Below are positions 42,829 through 49,985 of a stretch of 52,321 bases of DNA, in pieces. The DNA is from CAZPMC01 sp964587755. GTDB lineage: Bacteria > Bacillota > Clostridia > Acetivibrionales > DTU013. Made by a program: the position numbers and the translations under genes. Position 1 is the stretch's first letter. Every line of letters begins with the position of its first letter. The DNA lies in assembly GCA_964587755.1 (NCBI GenBank), contig CAZPMC010000012.1, positions 1 to 52,321 of the forward strand. The letters run 5' to 3'. A model generated the notes under the pieces. It made no database searches. It saw only the letters and a program-made list of their open reading frames with translations, and had not been told where the DNA came from.

Positions 42829-44100
42829 TTATTTAATGACTTCTATGAAGCTGTTTGTTGTTTCTGCAATTATGTTAACTTTGTGAGAAGCTGTGGTGTA
42901 ATTTTGGGTTTCTGCATCAACCTGCTTGGCATGACCTTCCACTCTAGGTATACTACGGTATAAAATATTAGGTATAAGTAGGTTTATGTCTGCGTTGGAG
43001 GTGCGGGCAGAAATTTTATAGCCCATATCTTCACTGTCGTTCATGTTTACCTTTATATCAGAATTTTTTGTTTTAAGGTTCAGATTTGTCTCGGTTGTGT
43101 TTTCCTTTGGATGAATGTTTTCAAGCATTATTTTACCATTGAAGGTATCGGCGGTTAGCTTTTCCACCTTAAGATTTTTCATCTCAATCATAGCATTTGA
43201 TGTGAATGTGTTTACGTCAGAGCCTATGAGATAGTTAGCTGTAATCTTCGCATTTCTAGTGGCGGCAGTGAGCTTTCCGCTTGTCACACCGGTCAGCTCT
43301 ATTGCACCGTTTTTGGTGTTTGCAATAAACTCATTTGAGAGAGTATCTTCAACTGAGATTTTGCTGTTTTTTGTCTCCAAAAAGATTTTATTGAGCTTGA
43401 CAGCTGGTATATATATGTCATAGGAAACGCTGAGATTGTATGCGTCGGGCTTTGCAAGCCTAACGGTAATCTCGTTATTTTCATTAGTGAAAACAAGCGC
43501 TTCATCGGAATCGGACTGTGGAGTGCGGATTTTAGCCTTTATAAGAATTTTGTCCTCCTGATATTTTTTAATATTAATCTGACCGTTGGTAGCTTGAACA
43601 TTTAGGCTTGAGCCTGCAATGGCAGGGGCGTCAAAAGTTTTTTCCACCAGCACACAGCTTCCGAATATATTGAAGGCGCCTGTTTCAACAAAGCTTCCGA
43701 CAAAGTCAACTACCTTGTCAACGACACCATATGTGACGGAGGCAACATCTTTGCCTATTTTTTCGGCTTTTGCACTTATGTCGTCAACCATCTTATCGAA
43801 GTTTTTTTGGTTGATGTTTTTTGAGATATCACGCCTCCATTCATTTATTCTTTCCCTGAGTCTGGCTACCTCATCATAATAGCTGTGCTGAGGTCCCTGG
43901 CGGTACTGATTGTGTTGTCTTCCGGCACTGGCTGAACCGCCACCTGGTGGTGTGTTTGGGCGGGAATAGGAGCTTCCGGTCCCTGACCCTTGTGATTTGC
44001 CTGATTCGAGTGCCTCAAGAAGCCTTGCGGCCTCGTCGCTGTTGATTCTGCCTTCCTGAAGCATTTTAAGTATCATCATTTTTTCTTCGCTTAATGACAT
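42829..44100 (-). CDS. DUF4097-family beta-helix protein with SHOCT-like N-terminus
   Basis: The 423-residue protein starts with a short helical SHOCT-like segment (EEKMMILKMLQEGRINSDEA, about 5-24), then a Gly/Ser/Pro/Gln linker (30-75), a helical region (80-140) and a long series of repeated beta strands with alternating T-x-N-x-I patterns (about 175-420), the DUF4097 beta-helix. No signal peptide is seen, and a short hydrophobic segment near residue 120-145 may contact the membrane. Proteins of this type are encoded with envelope-stress regulators in Firmicutes. It lies 24 bases after the DUF2089 gene and is probably controlled by it. Confidence 0.82.
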   Translation of the reverse strand: MSLSEEKMMILKMLQEGRINSDEAARLLEALESGKSQGSGTGSSYSRPNTPPGGGSASAGRQHNQYRQGPQHSYYDEVARLRERINEWRRDISKNINQKNFDKMVDDISAKAEKIGKDVASVTYGVVDKVVDFVGSFVETGAFNIFGSCVLVEKTFDAPAIAGSSLNVQATNGQINIKKYQEDKILIKAKIRTPQSDSDEALVFTNENNEITVRLAKPDAYNLSVSYDIYIPAVKLNKIFLETKNSKISVEDTLSNEFIANTKNGAIELTGVTSGKLTAATRNAKITANYLIGSDVNTFTSNAMIEMKNLKVEKLTADTFNGKIMLENIHPKENTTETNLNLKTKNSDIKVNMNDSEDMGYKISARTSNADINLLIPNILYRSIPRVEGHAKQVDAETQNYTTASHKVNIIAETTNSFIEVIK

Positions 44101-44124
44101 TTTTCTAACCTCCTAATATAGTTG

Positions 44125-44502
44125 TTACTTGAGCAGTTCCAACGCTTCTTCAACTGAAATACTGCCCGATTCCAATTGATTTAGTATGTCCTTTGTGTAT
44201 TCTGATATTTCAAAATCAAGAATGCTGTTTTCTGTGTTTGAATAGCCTAAGGCGGAAGCTGCGTCCTCCAGTTTGTTTTTAACGGTGGGATATGAAACGC
44301 CCAGTTCTTTTTCAACTTCTTTTATATTGCCTCTGCACTTAATAAAAATCTCAATAAAGTTTTTTTGCTCCTGGGTCAAACTGCAGAATTTGCATAGGCT
44401 GAAGTGGCCTTCGATTTTGGTGCCGCATTGGTTGCAGCATATCGCAGTCACTTCCGTAGTATCTCCGCATACGGGGCACTTGCCAAGCACTTCACTTATC
44501 AT
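44125..44502 (-). CDS. DUF2089 regulator with zinc ribbon and HTH
   Basis: I choose the ATG at 44502 (125 residues) because AAGGAG lies 8 bases before it. The N-terminus carries two CxxC pairs (GKCPVCGD and CCNQCGT) and then CKFC, a zinc ribbon, followed by a sigma-like helix-turn-helix (ELGVSYPTVKNKLEDA). The C-terminus has a short SHOCT-like segment ILNQLESGSISVEEALELLK that mirrors the one in the next gene product, suggesting that the two interact. This is the DUF2089 family, a probable transcription regulator. Confidence 0.85.
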   Translation of the reverse strand: MISEVLGKCPVCGDTTEVTAICCNQCGTKIEGHFSLCKFCSLTQEQKNFIEIFIKCRGNIKEVEKELGVSYPTVKNKLEDAASALGYSNTENSILDFEISEYTKDILNQLESGSISVEEALELLK

Positions 44503-44591
44503 ATGCACACTCCTTAATATTCTTAAATTTATTAAAGGAAAAATCAATATAATTAATATTGACATTAATTAAATTAATTATTCTAACATAC

Positions 44592-44620
44592 ATACTAATA
44601 CTATTACATAAAAATGTCAA
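44592..44620 (-). promoter_or_regulatory. Promoter of the DUF2089-DUF4097 operon
   Basis: On the minus strand TTGACA and TAGTAT are separated by 17 bases. Between it and the gene lies an AT-only palindromic stretch (ATTAATTTAATTAAT and neighbouring copies, 44550-44582), a likely autoregulatory site. Confidence 0.55.
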
Positions 44621-44633
44621 CAGAAAAAATAAA

Positions 44634-44675
44634 AAAATTAATAAAATTAACCGCTGGGTTAATTTTATTAATTTT
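44634..44675 (-). terminator. Terminator of the ybaB-recR operon
   Basis: A 19-bp perfect stem (inner part TTAATAAAATTAACC with GGTTAATTTTATTAA, loop GCTG) lies about 40 bases after the recR stop and is followed on the minus strand by a T-rich tract. Confidence 0.8.
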
Positions 44676-44715
44676 ATATTTAAATTTCTCAATTTAGTTT
44701 AGACTCTGAATAATG

Positions 44716-45318
44716 TTACAACTCACGCCGGCCTTCAAGTGCCTTTGAAAGAGTAACCTCGTCTATGTATTCCAAATCGCCTCCAACAGGTATGCCGTGG
44801 GCTATACGGGTAGTTTTGATGCCAATGGGTTTGAGCAGCTTTGATATGTACATAGCTGTGGCTTCGCCTTCAACGTCGGGGTTAGTGGCGAGAATGACCT
44901 CCCGGATATTACCGTCTCTGATTCTCGTCAGAAGCTCTTTTATCCTTATATCCTCTGGCCCGATACCCTCCATAGGCGAAATAACGCCCTGAAGCACATG
45001 GTAGAGACCCTTAAACTCCCGTATTTTTTCCATGGCAACAACATCTCTGGGGTCTTCGACTACGCATATTACTCCATGGTCACGGGTGGTGCTACTGCAG
45101 ATGGAGCAAGGGTCTGTTTGGGTGAGGTTGCTGCAAATGGAGCAATAATGGGTCTTTAGCTTGGCATCAAGAATGGCATTGGCCAAGCCTTCGGCTCTTT
45201 CCACCGGAAGATTCAGTATATGGAAAGCAAGCCTCTGGGCTGTCTTGTGACCAATGCCCGGAAGCTTTTCGAATTCTTCAATTAATTTTGCTACAGGCGG
45301 AGCATAAAAGTAGCTCAT
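44716..45318 (-). CDS. recR: Recombination mediator RecR
   Basis: RecR loads RecA at gapped DNA together with RecF and RecO. The ATG at 45318 gives 200 residues, the usual length (an upstream GTG at 45333 would overlap ybaB). It has the helix-hairpin-helix LEKLPGIGHKTAQRLAFH-like start (quoted in part as LPGIGHKTAQRLA), the zinc finger CSICSNLTQTDPCSIC and the Toprim domain (VVEDPRDV, ATNPDVEGEATA). The ybaB stop lies 1 base before the start codon. Confidence 0.96.
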   Translation of the reverse strand: MSYFYAPPVAKLIEEFEKLPGIGHKTAQRLAFHILNLPVERAEGLANAILDAKLKTHYCSICSNLTQTDPCSICSSTTRDHGVICVVEDPRDVVAMEKIREFKGLYHVLQGVISPMEGIGPEDIRIKELLTRIRDGNIREVILATNPDVEGEATAMYISKLLKPIGIKTTRIAHGIPVGGDLEYIDEVTLSKALEGRREL

Positions 45319-45319
45319 A

Positions 45320-45667
45320 TCAGAACATACCACCTAGTCCGCCCATACCGCCGGTGAGCTTGGACATTTCGCTGCTTACCATATCATCAGCCATCCTCAG
45401 GGCTTCGTTCACTGCTGCAAGAACCAAATCCTGAAGCATCTCTACATCATCCGGATCAACCACATCAGGATTAATTGTGATTTCTTTTATTTCCTTTTTA
45501 CCGGTAGCAATTACCTTGACTGCGCCACCACCTGCAGTGGCTTCAACTTCTTTATCCTGCAGTTCCGACTGCATTTTTTCCATTTCCCTCTGCATCTTTT
45601 GCGCCTGCTTCATGAGGTTATTTATATTACCGCCGCCAAAACCACCTGGGAAACCGCCTCTTGCCAT
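45320..45667 (-). CDS. ybaB: YbaB/EbfC nucleoid-associated protein
   Basis: The 115-residue protein has the family's Gly/Met-rich start (GGFPGGFGGGNINNLMKQAQ), a coiled region (QKMQREMEKMQSEL) and a core VKVIATGKKEIKEITINPDV. It is a dimeric DNA-binding protein, encoded with recR in most bacteria. Usually dnaX lies directly upstream; here a germination operon separates them. GGAGG precedes the ATG. Confidence 0.93.
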   Translation of the reverse strand: MARGGFPGGFGGGNINNLMKQAQKMQREMEKMQSELQDKEVEATAGGGAVKVIATGKKEIKEITINPDVVDPDDVEMLQDLVLAAVNEALRMADDMVSSEMSKLTGGMGGLGGMF

Positions 45668-45702
45668 TTTAAATCCTCCTGATTTATTAGTAATTCTACT
45701 AC

Positions 45703-45732
45703 ATTATACTTTAAACATGCAGATTCATACAA
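45703..45732 (-). promoter_or_regulatory. Probable promoter of ybaB-recR
   Basis: On the minus strand TTGTAT and a perfect TATAAT are separated by 18 bases, about 35 bases before ybaB. The pair needs its own promoter here because dnaX is not adjacent. Confidence 0.4.
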
Positions 45733-45821
45733 GGGCAAAGAAAAAAGATTGCATAACTTAAGATTGATTGGAAATTATAAAAAATATGGGTTTGAGACGA
45801 ATTAATGGGAGGTGAGCCGGC

Positions 45822-47348
45822 TTGTTAAGAAACAATAAAAAAATAAACAAAGGACAAACAATGCTTTATGAAGAAAAGCCGGAGCTCGAAGGAATAGACC
45901 TTACCTCCGAAAATATTTTTGCACAAATCGGCGAAAGCAGCGATATTATCTTCCGGGAGCTTTTAGTCAATGGAGTAGAAGGACTTCCTGTTACTTTAGT
46001 ATTTGTGGAAGGTATGATTGATAGCAAAGCTGTGGATGATGATATACTAAAGCCCCTTTTGCAAGAGGAGCCTCTTAGCCGGTCAAAAAGTGAAGAGGAA
46101 ATAATAAACAAAATCGAAAGAGGTGTGATATATCACAACCGGGTAAAGATTAGATGTCAGATAGATGAATGCATCGAGGATATTCTTGCCGGGTCTTGTG
46201 CGCTTATTTTTAATGGGGTTAAAAAGGCTGTTATCTTTAATATTGAGGGTTACGAGAAAAGAGCTATTACCGAGCCGACAGGAGAAAATGTTATAAAAGG
46301 AGCAAAGGATGCATTTGTAGAAACTCTCCGGGTAAATACGACCTTGGTAAGAAGGAAAATTAAAACCCAGAATTTGCGGATAATCGAGACTAAGGTTGGG
46401 GTTCAAACACTAACAAAGGTAGCAGTTATATATATCGAGGGGCTGACAAATAAAAAAATCGTAAATGAGCTTATTAAGCGCCTCAATAATATAGACGTTG
46501 ACGGTGCTGTCAAAGCAGGAATGATTGAGCAATATATTATAGATGACAGGTGGTCTATGTATCCCCAGATAATGATAACTGAAAGATCGGATAAGCTCTG
46601 CCAGAACCTTTTGGACGGAAGGGCAGGAGTTATCATAGATGGAATTCCTTCCGCATATATTGTGCCGGCTGCCTTCAGTATGTTTTTACAGGCGCCGGAG
46701 GACGATTCAACTAATTATGTTATGGCTACCGTAATAAGATTGATCCGCTATGGTGCTTATTTGGGGTCTTTGCTTATTCCGGGCTTTTATATTGCAATAA
46801 CTTCCTTTCATCAGGAGATGATTCCCACAGAGCTTGCCATATCAATAATTAAAAGCAAGATTGGGGTACCATTCCCTACGTTTTTTGAGGTGGTTTTTAT
46901 GTTAGTCGCCTTTGAGCTTCTGATAGAAGCGGGGCTTAGGTTACCTCAAACCATAGGACAGGCAATTTCCATTGTGGGGGCGGTAGTTGTGGGACAAGCC
47001 GCTGTTTCTGCAAAGCTTTTATCTCCTGCTGTTATAGTTGTGGTTGCATTAACCGGGATAGCCGGATTTACCATGCCCAATCAGGACTTTTCAAACGGGG
47101 TAAGAATATGGCGTTTTATACTGGTCATTTTAGCTGCAATTTGCGGTCTTTTCGGAGTAGCAGTAGGAATGCTGGTTATGGCATATTCCCTGGCAAAGAT
47201 GGAGAGCTTTGGAGTACCGTATCTTGCTCCGTTTGTGAGTATGGATGGACAGGAAATGCTGACAAATACTTTTATTCGCGTTCCGATGTTTATGCAGAAA
47301 AAAAGACCTATAGAATTAAAAACTACGAACAAAAAGCGTCAAAGGTAG
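45822..47348 (+). CDS. gerAA: Spore germination protein GerAA-type (A subunit)
   Basis: The 508-residue protein has a large N-terminal cytoplasmic domain (to about 290) with family blocks VLVNGVEGLPVTLVFVEGMI-like (quoted as LPVTLVFVEGMID) and LLDGRAGVIIDG, then a C-terminal membrane domain with five or so helices, including PSAYIVPAAFSMFLQ. GerA proteins assemble with B and C subunits in the spore inner membrane, sense nutrients and act as ion channels during germination. The start is TTG, with GGGAGG 9 bases upstream. First gene of the germination operon; expression by SigG is expected, but no convincing SigG site was found in the 150 bases upstream. Confidence 0.92.
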   Translation: MLRNNKKINKGQTMLYEEKPELEGIDLTSENIFAQIGESSDIIFRELLVNGVEGLPVTLVFVEGMIDSKAVDDDILKPLLQEEPLSRSKSEEEIINKIERGVIYHNRVKIRCQIDECIEDILAGSCALIFNGVKKAVIFNIEGYEKRAITEPTGENVIKGAKDAFVETLRVNTTLVRRKIKTQNLRIIETKVGVQTLTKVAVIYIEGLTNKKIVNELIKRLNNIDVDGAVKAGMIEQYIIDDRWSMYPQIMITERSDKLCQNLLDGRAGVIIDGIPSAYIVPAAFSMFLQAPEDDSTNYVMATVIRLIRYGAYLGSLLIPGFYIAITSFHQEMIPTELAISIIKSKIGVPFPTFFEVVFMLVAFELLIEAGLRLPQTIGQAISIVGAVVVGQAAVSAKLLSPAVIVVVALTGIAGFTMPNQDFSNGVRIWRFILVILAAICGLFGVAVGMLVMAYSLAKMESFGVPYLAPFVSMDGQEMLTNTFIRVPMFMQKKRPIELKTTNKKRQR

Positions 47349-47356
47349 GAAAGTGT

Positions 47357-48565
47357 GTGAAAAGGATAATTATAACAGCGGTAATAATGCTGATAGTACT
47401 GACAGGCTGTGAGCAAAAGCGTTTATTGCCGCCGCGCACAGAAATAAGCGAGCTCAACCTGGTAAGAGTTATTGCTGCTGATAAGGGTGAGGATGATAAT
47501 ATACTGGTTACTATAACCAGCAAAAAAGAAGGAGAGTCCGGGGGGATGACAGGTGGTGATAGCGGACAGGCAAGCGCCGTGCAGGTGATTGTATTATCAG
47601 CAGAGGGTCAAACGGTAGAATCAGCGATGAGACATCTTCAAACCTTTATTAATAAAAAGGTTTTCTGGGGTCATTGTTCATTTTATCTTATTGGTGAGGA
47701 GGCAGCCAGACAGGATATAGTAAAATACATGGATTTTTTCTCCAGAGATCATGCTTTACGCTTGGACTCAAATGTGTATATTACCAAGGGGAAGGCAAGT
47801 GAATTTTTAGAGAAGAGCAATATGCCCGGCTTTTTTATTGCGGATTTTTTCAAAAGTCTTGTAAAAGATGTCTCTTTGGTTTCCTTTTCGGATAGTATGG
47901 AGATATCAGATATTATTAATAGCCTTGATGAAAACAGAACCTTTGGAGTTGCTGTGCCGGTACTTACCCTAACAGAAGAGATCGTAAGGGCAAAGGGAAT
48001 GGAAGATACCTTAGAAAAGCATATAAGGCAAGAAGGATATGCTATTATAAAGGATTTTAAACTGGTAGAGTTTATTGACCCGCCTTATTCCAGAGGTTAC
48101 AACGCTATTAATAATAAGCTTATTCAGGGTTTTATCAATATTACAGATCAGTCGGGTACGAATGTAGGAATGGAAATATTGAAATCAGCTACAAAGATCA
48201 AACCGATAGTGGAGAAGGGTCAATTGAAGGAAGTCAGGATAGTGAACCACTTAGAGACGAATATTGATGAGGTTCACTCAAAATTAGATATTTTTCAGCC
48301 GGATAGCATTGCATTTTTGGAGCAGCAGCAGGCAGAGGTGATTAAGGCGGAAATGGAGGAATGTATCCGGGTTGCAAAGCAAACGAACGCAGATTTTTTA
48401 GGCGTTGGGAAGGCGATTCATCTGAAGCACCCAGTAATATGGGATAGGATTAAAGAGCAGTGGAATGAAATTTTTCCGGAGCTTGATATAAAAGTGGAGG
48501 TTGAGTCACACGTAAACAGGACCTATGATATCCGGGAACCGACAGGATATAAGGGCGGTGAATAG
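47357..48565 (+). CDS. gerAC: Spore germination lipoprotein GerAC-type (C subunit)
   Basis: I place the start at the GTG at 47357 (402 residues), because the protein then begins with a lipoprotein signal (KRIIITAVIMLIVLTGC) whose lipidated cysteine is residue 18; readings that start further upstream run through gerAA in another frame. The mature part has the Ger(x)C domains, including the DKGEDDN region and the C-terminal WDRIKEQWNEIFPELDIKVE. It should sit on the outer face of the spore inner membrane next to the A and B subunits. The gene starts 8 bases after gerAA. Confidence 0.9.
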   Translation: MKRIIITAVIMLIVLTGCEQKRLLPPRTEISELNLVRVIAADKGEDDNILVTITSKKEGESGGMTGGDSGQASAVQVIVLSAEGQTVESAMRHLQTFINKKVFWGHCSFYLIGEEAARQDIVKYMDFFSRDHALRLDSNVYITKGKASEFLEKSNMPGFFIADFFKSLVKDVSLVSFSDSMEISDIINSLDENRTFGVAVPVLTLTEEIVRAKGMEDTLEKHIRQEGYAIIKDFKLVEFIDPPYSRGYNAINNKLIQGFINITDQSGTNVGMEILKSATKIKPIVEKGQLKEVRIVNHLETNIDEVHSKLDIFQPDSIAFLEQQQAEVIKAEMEECIRVAKQTNADFLGVGKAIHLKHPVIWDRIKEQWNEIFPELDIKVEVESHVNRTYDIREPTGYKGGE

Positions 48566-48567
48566 AG

Positions 48568-48786
48568 CTGTTCAGTATATTTGTAATTATTGCAGCTATT
48601 GTGCTCTCAATATTTGATATAAAAGAGCTTAAGGGAAAGGGCCAGATAAAAGTAATTTGGATTTATGCTGTCTTCATGGCGATTGCGATCGGTTTAAGCG
48701 TGTGGTATTCAATAGATCATCATCAGACCAGTATTTTAGAAATTCTTTTTAATGTTATAGGTGAAGGGAAAATATATGAAGGCTGA
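48568..48786 (+). CDS. Small two-helix protein, probable germinant receptor D subunit
   Basis: Between gerAC and gerAB lies a short frame that starts right after the gerAC stop and encodes about 72 residues: a first hydrophobic helix (FSIFVIIAAIVLSIF), a charged loop (DIKELKGKGQ) and a second helix (VIWIYAVFMAIAIGLSVWY). Small two-helix D subunits of this kind are known in some Bacillus germinant receptor operons. No ATG, GTG or TTG is available early enough to include the first helix; CTG at 48568, behind AGGGCGGTG, is the best candidate, otherwise GTG at 48601 with a truncated first helix. It overlaps the start of gerAB. Confidence 0.6.
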   Translation: MFSIFVIIAAIVLSIFDIKELKGKGQIKVIWIYAVFMAIAIGLSVWYSIDHHQTSILEILFNVIGEGKIYEG

Positions 48787-49897
48787 CAGGGAAAAAATAT
48801 CTACATACCAGTTAATGCTATTGTTCATTATGAGCACATTATCTCCTGCAATAAGACTTTTTCCGGAGTTCACCGCGAGAGGAGCTAAACAAGCAGCATG
48901 GCTCATCCCTGCAGTTTCTGCTATAGGCTTGATTGTTTTGGTGCTTATCGTGCAATCCTTTTTTATTAAGTCGAAAAATATGAATTTATCAGATATATAT
49001 ATGAAGGTGTTGGGAAAGATACCCGGTCGAATTGTTATAATTATATACTTATTGTATACAATTTTCTTAGCCGGGGTATATGTCAGGTATTATGCTGAAC
49101 GTATCACATCATCGATACTACCGGAAACTTCGTTAGACTTTTTTATATTTGTTATGATGTGTTTGGTTTTTTATGTATTGAGAGGCGGCTTGGTGCCCTT
49201 TGCACGACTAAATGAATTTTTATATTATATCTTTATTGTTATTTTCGTAGTAACAGGAATTTTGACTCTGACTATTGTGGAGATTAAAAATCTTCTTCCG
49301 ATTAGCTATCTTGATATTTTACCTGTAGTAAAATTTACCTACGGGATTTTATCCATATGGCTCTATTTTCTTTTAGCGTTTTTCTTTGCAGACAAGGTTA
49401 ATGATAAGGAAAATATAAAAAAGCTGGGGATGAAGGCGGTAATAGTTGTTGTAGCAATCAGCACATGGATTATCATTTCAACGGTAGGTGTACTTGGAAG
49501 CTCTCTAACAGCTCGTACGGCACTGCCATATTTTGTATCATTTAAGCAGATTTCTGTGCTTGACACATTGGAGCGGCTGGAGTCAATTGCGCTTTCGATG
49601 TGGGTGGCAGCCGATTTTATTCTTATTACTTTTTTGAGTTATATAGTGCTTTGCATATTTAAATCTCTGTTTCGCCTATCGGGCGCAAAGTCATTGTCAA
49701 GTCCTCTTGTATTGATAATATATTTTATCTCAAAGGCTGTTGCACGAAACCGTTTTGAGATGGAGGAAGCTACCAACGTTTTATTTATTCCAATGAACCT
49801 GATTCTTGGGTATGGGATACCTATTATTGTATTTATTGTGGGGAAAATAAGAGGTATGGTTGGTGGCTCATCTAAAGGCAAGAAACCATCGGTATAA
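48776..49897 (+). CDS. gerAB: Spore germination protein GerAB-type (B subunit)
   Basis: The 373-residue protein has ten membrane helices and belongs to the amino acid/polyamine/organocation transporter superfamily, where the B subunit holds the germinant-binding pocket. It begins REKISTYQLMLLFIMSTLSP, the typical start of the family. I prefer the ATG at 48776 (GAAGGG upstream) to the GTG at 48761. Gene order A, C, D, B differs from the A, B, C order of the Bacillus gerA operon. It ends 48 bases before the convergent dnaX stop, within a short tandem duplication. Confidence 0.9.
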   Translation: MKADREKISTYQLMLLFIMSTLSPAIRLFPEFTARGAKQAAWLIPAVSAIGLIVLVLIVQSFFIKSKNMNLSDIYMKVLGKIPGRIVIIIYLLYTIFLAGVYVRYYAERITSSILPETSLDFFIFVMMCLVFYVLRGGLVPFARLNEFLYYIFIVIFVVTGILTLTIVEIKNLLPISYLDILPVVKFTYGILSIWLYFLLAFFFADKVNDKENIKKLGMKAVIVVVAISTWIIISTVGVLGSSLTARTALPYFVSFKQISVLDTLERLESIALSMWVAADFILITFLSYIVLCIFKSLFRLSGAKSLSSPLVLIIYFISKAVARNRFEMEEATNVLFIPMNLILGYGIPIIVFIVGKIRGMVGGSSKGKKPSV

Positions 49898-49985
49898 CCA
49901 CTCGTCAATGATTTCTAACGGAAGCCCAGTCCTCTTTTGTATAACTTACTCGTCAATGATTTCTAACGGAAGCCCAGTTCTCTTT
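49892..49985. repeat. Tandem duplication at the ends of gerAB and dnaX
   Basis: Two adjacent copies of about 47 bases (49892-49938 and 49939-49985) share GTATAAC, ACTCGTCAATGATTTCTAAC and GGAAGCCCAGT with only a few differences. The right copy is the true 3' end of dnaX; the left copy contains the gerAB stop and a second, non-coding image of the dnaX end. Confidence 0.85.

Noticed and set aside
45720..45745. SigG promoter before the germination operon
   Set aside because: CATACAA is present, but no acceptable -35 lies at the right distance.
47108..47356. N-terminal extension of the gerAC frame by 83 codons
   Set aside because: It overlaps gerAA in another frame and would place the lipoprotein signal in the middle of the protein. 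The GTG at 47357 gives a proper lipobox.
49892..49985. Direct repeats as attachment sites of an integrated element
   Set aside because: The copies are directly adjacent with nothing between them, and no integrase or tRNA is present.
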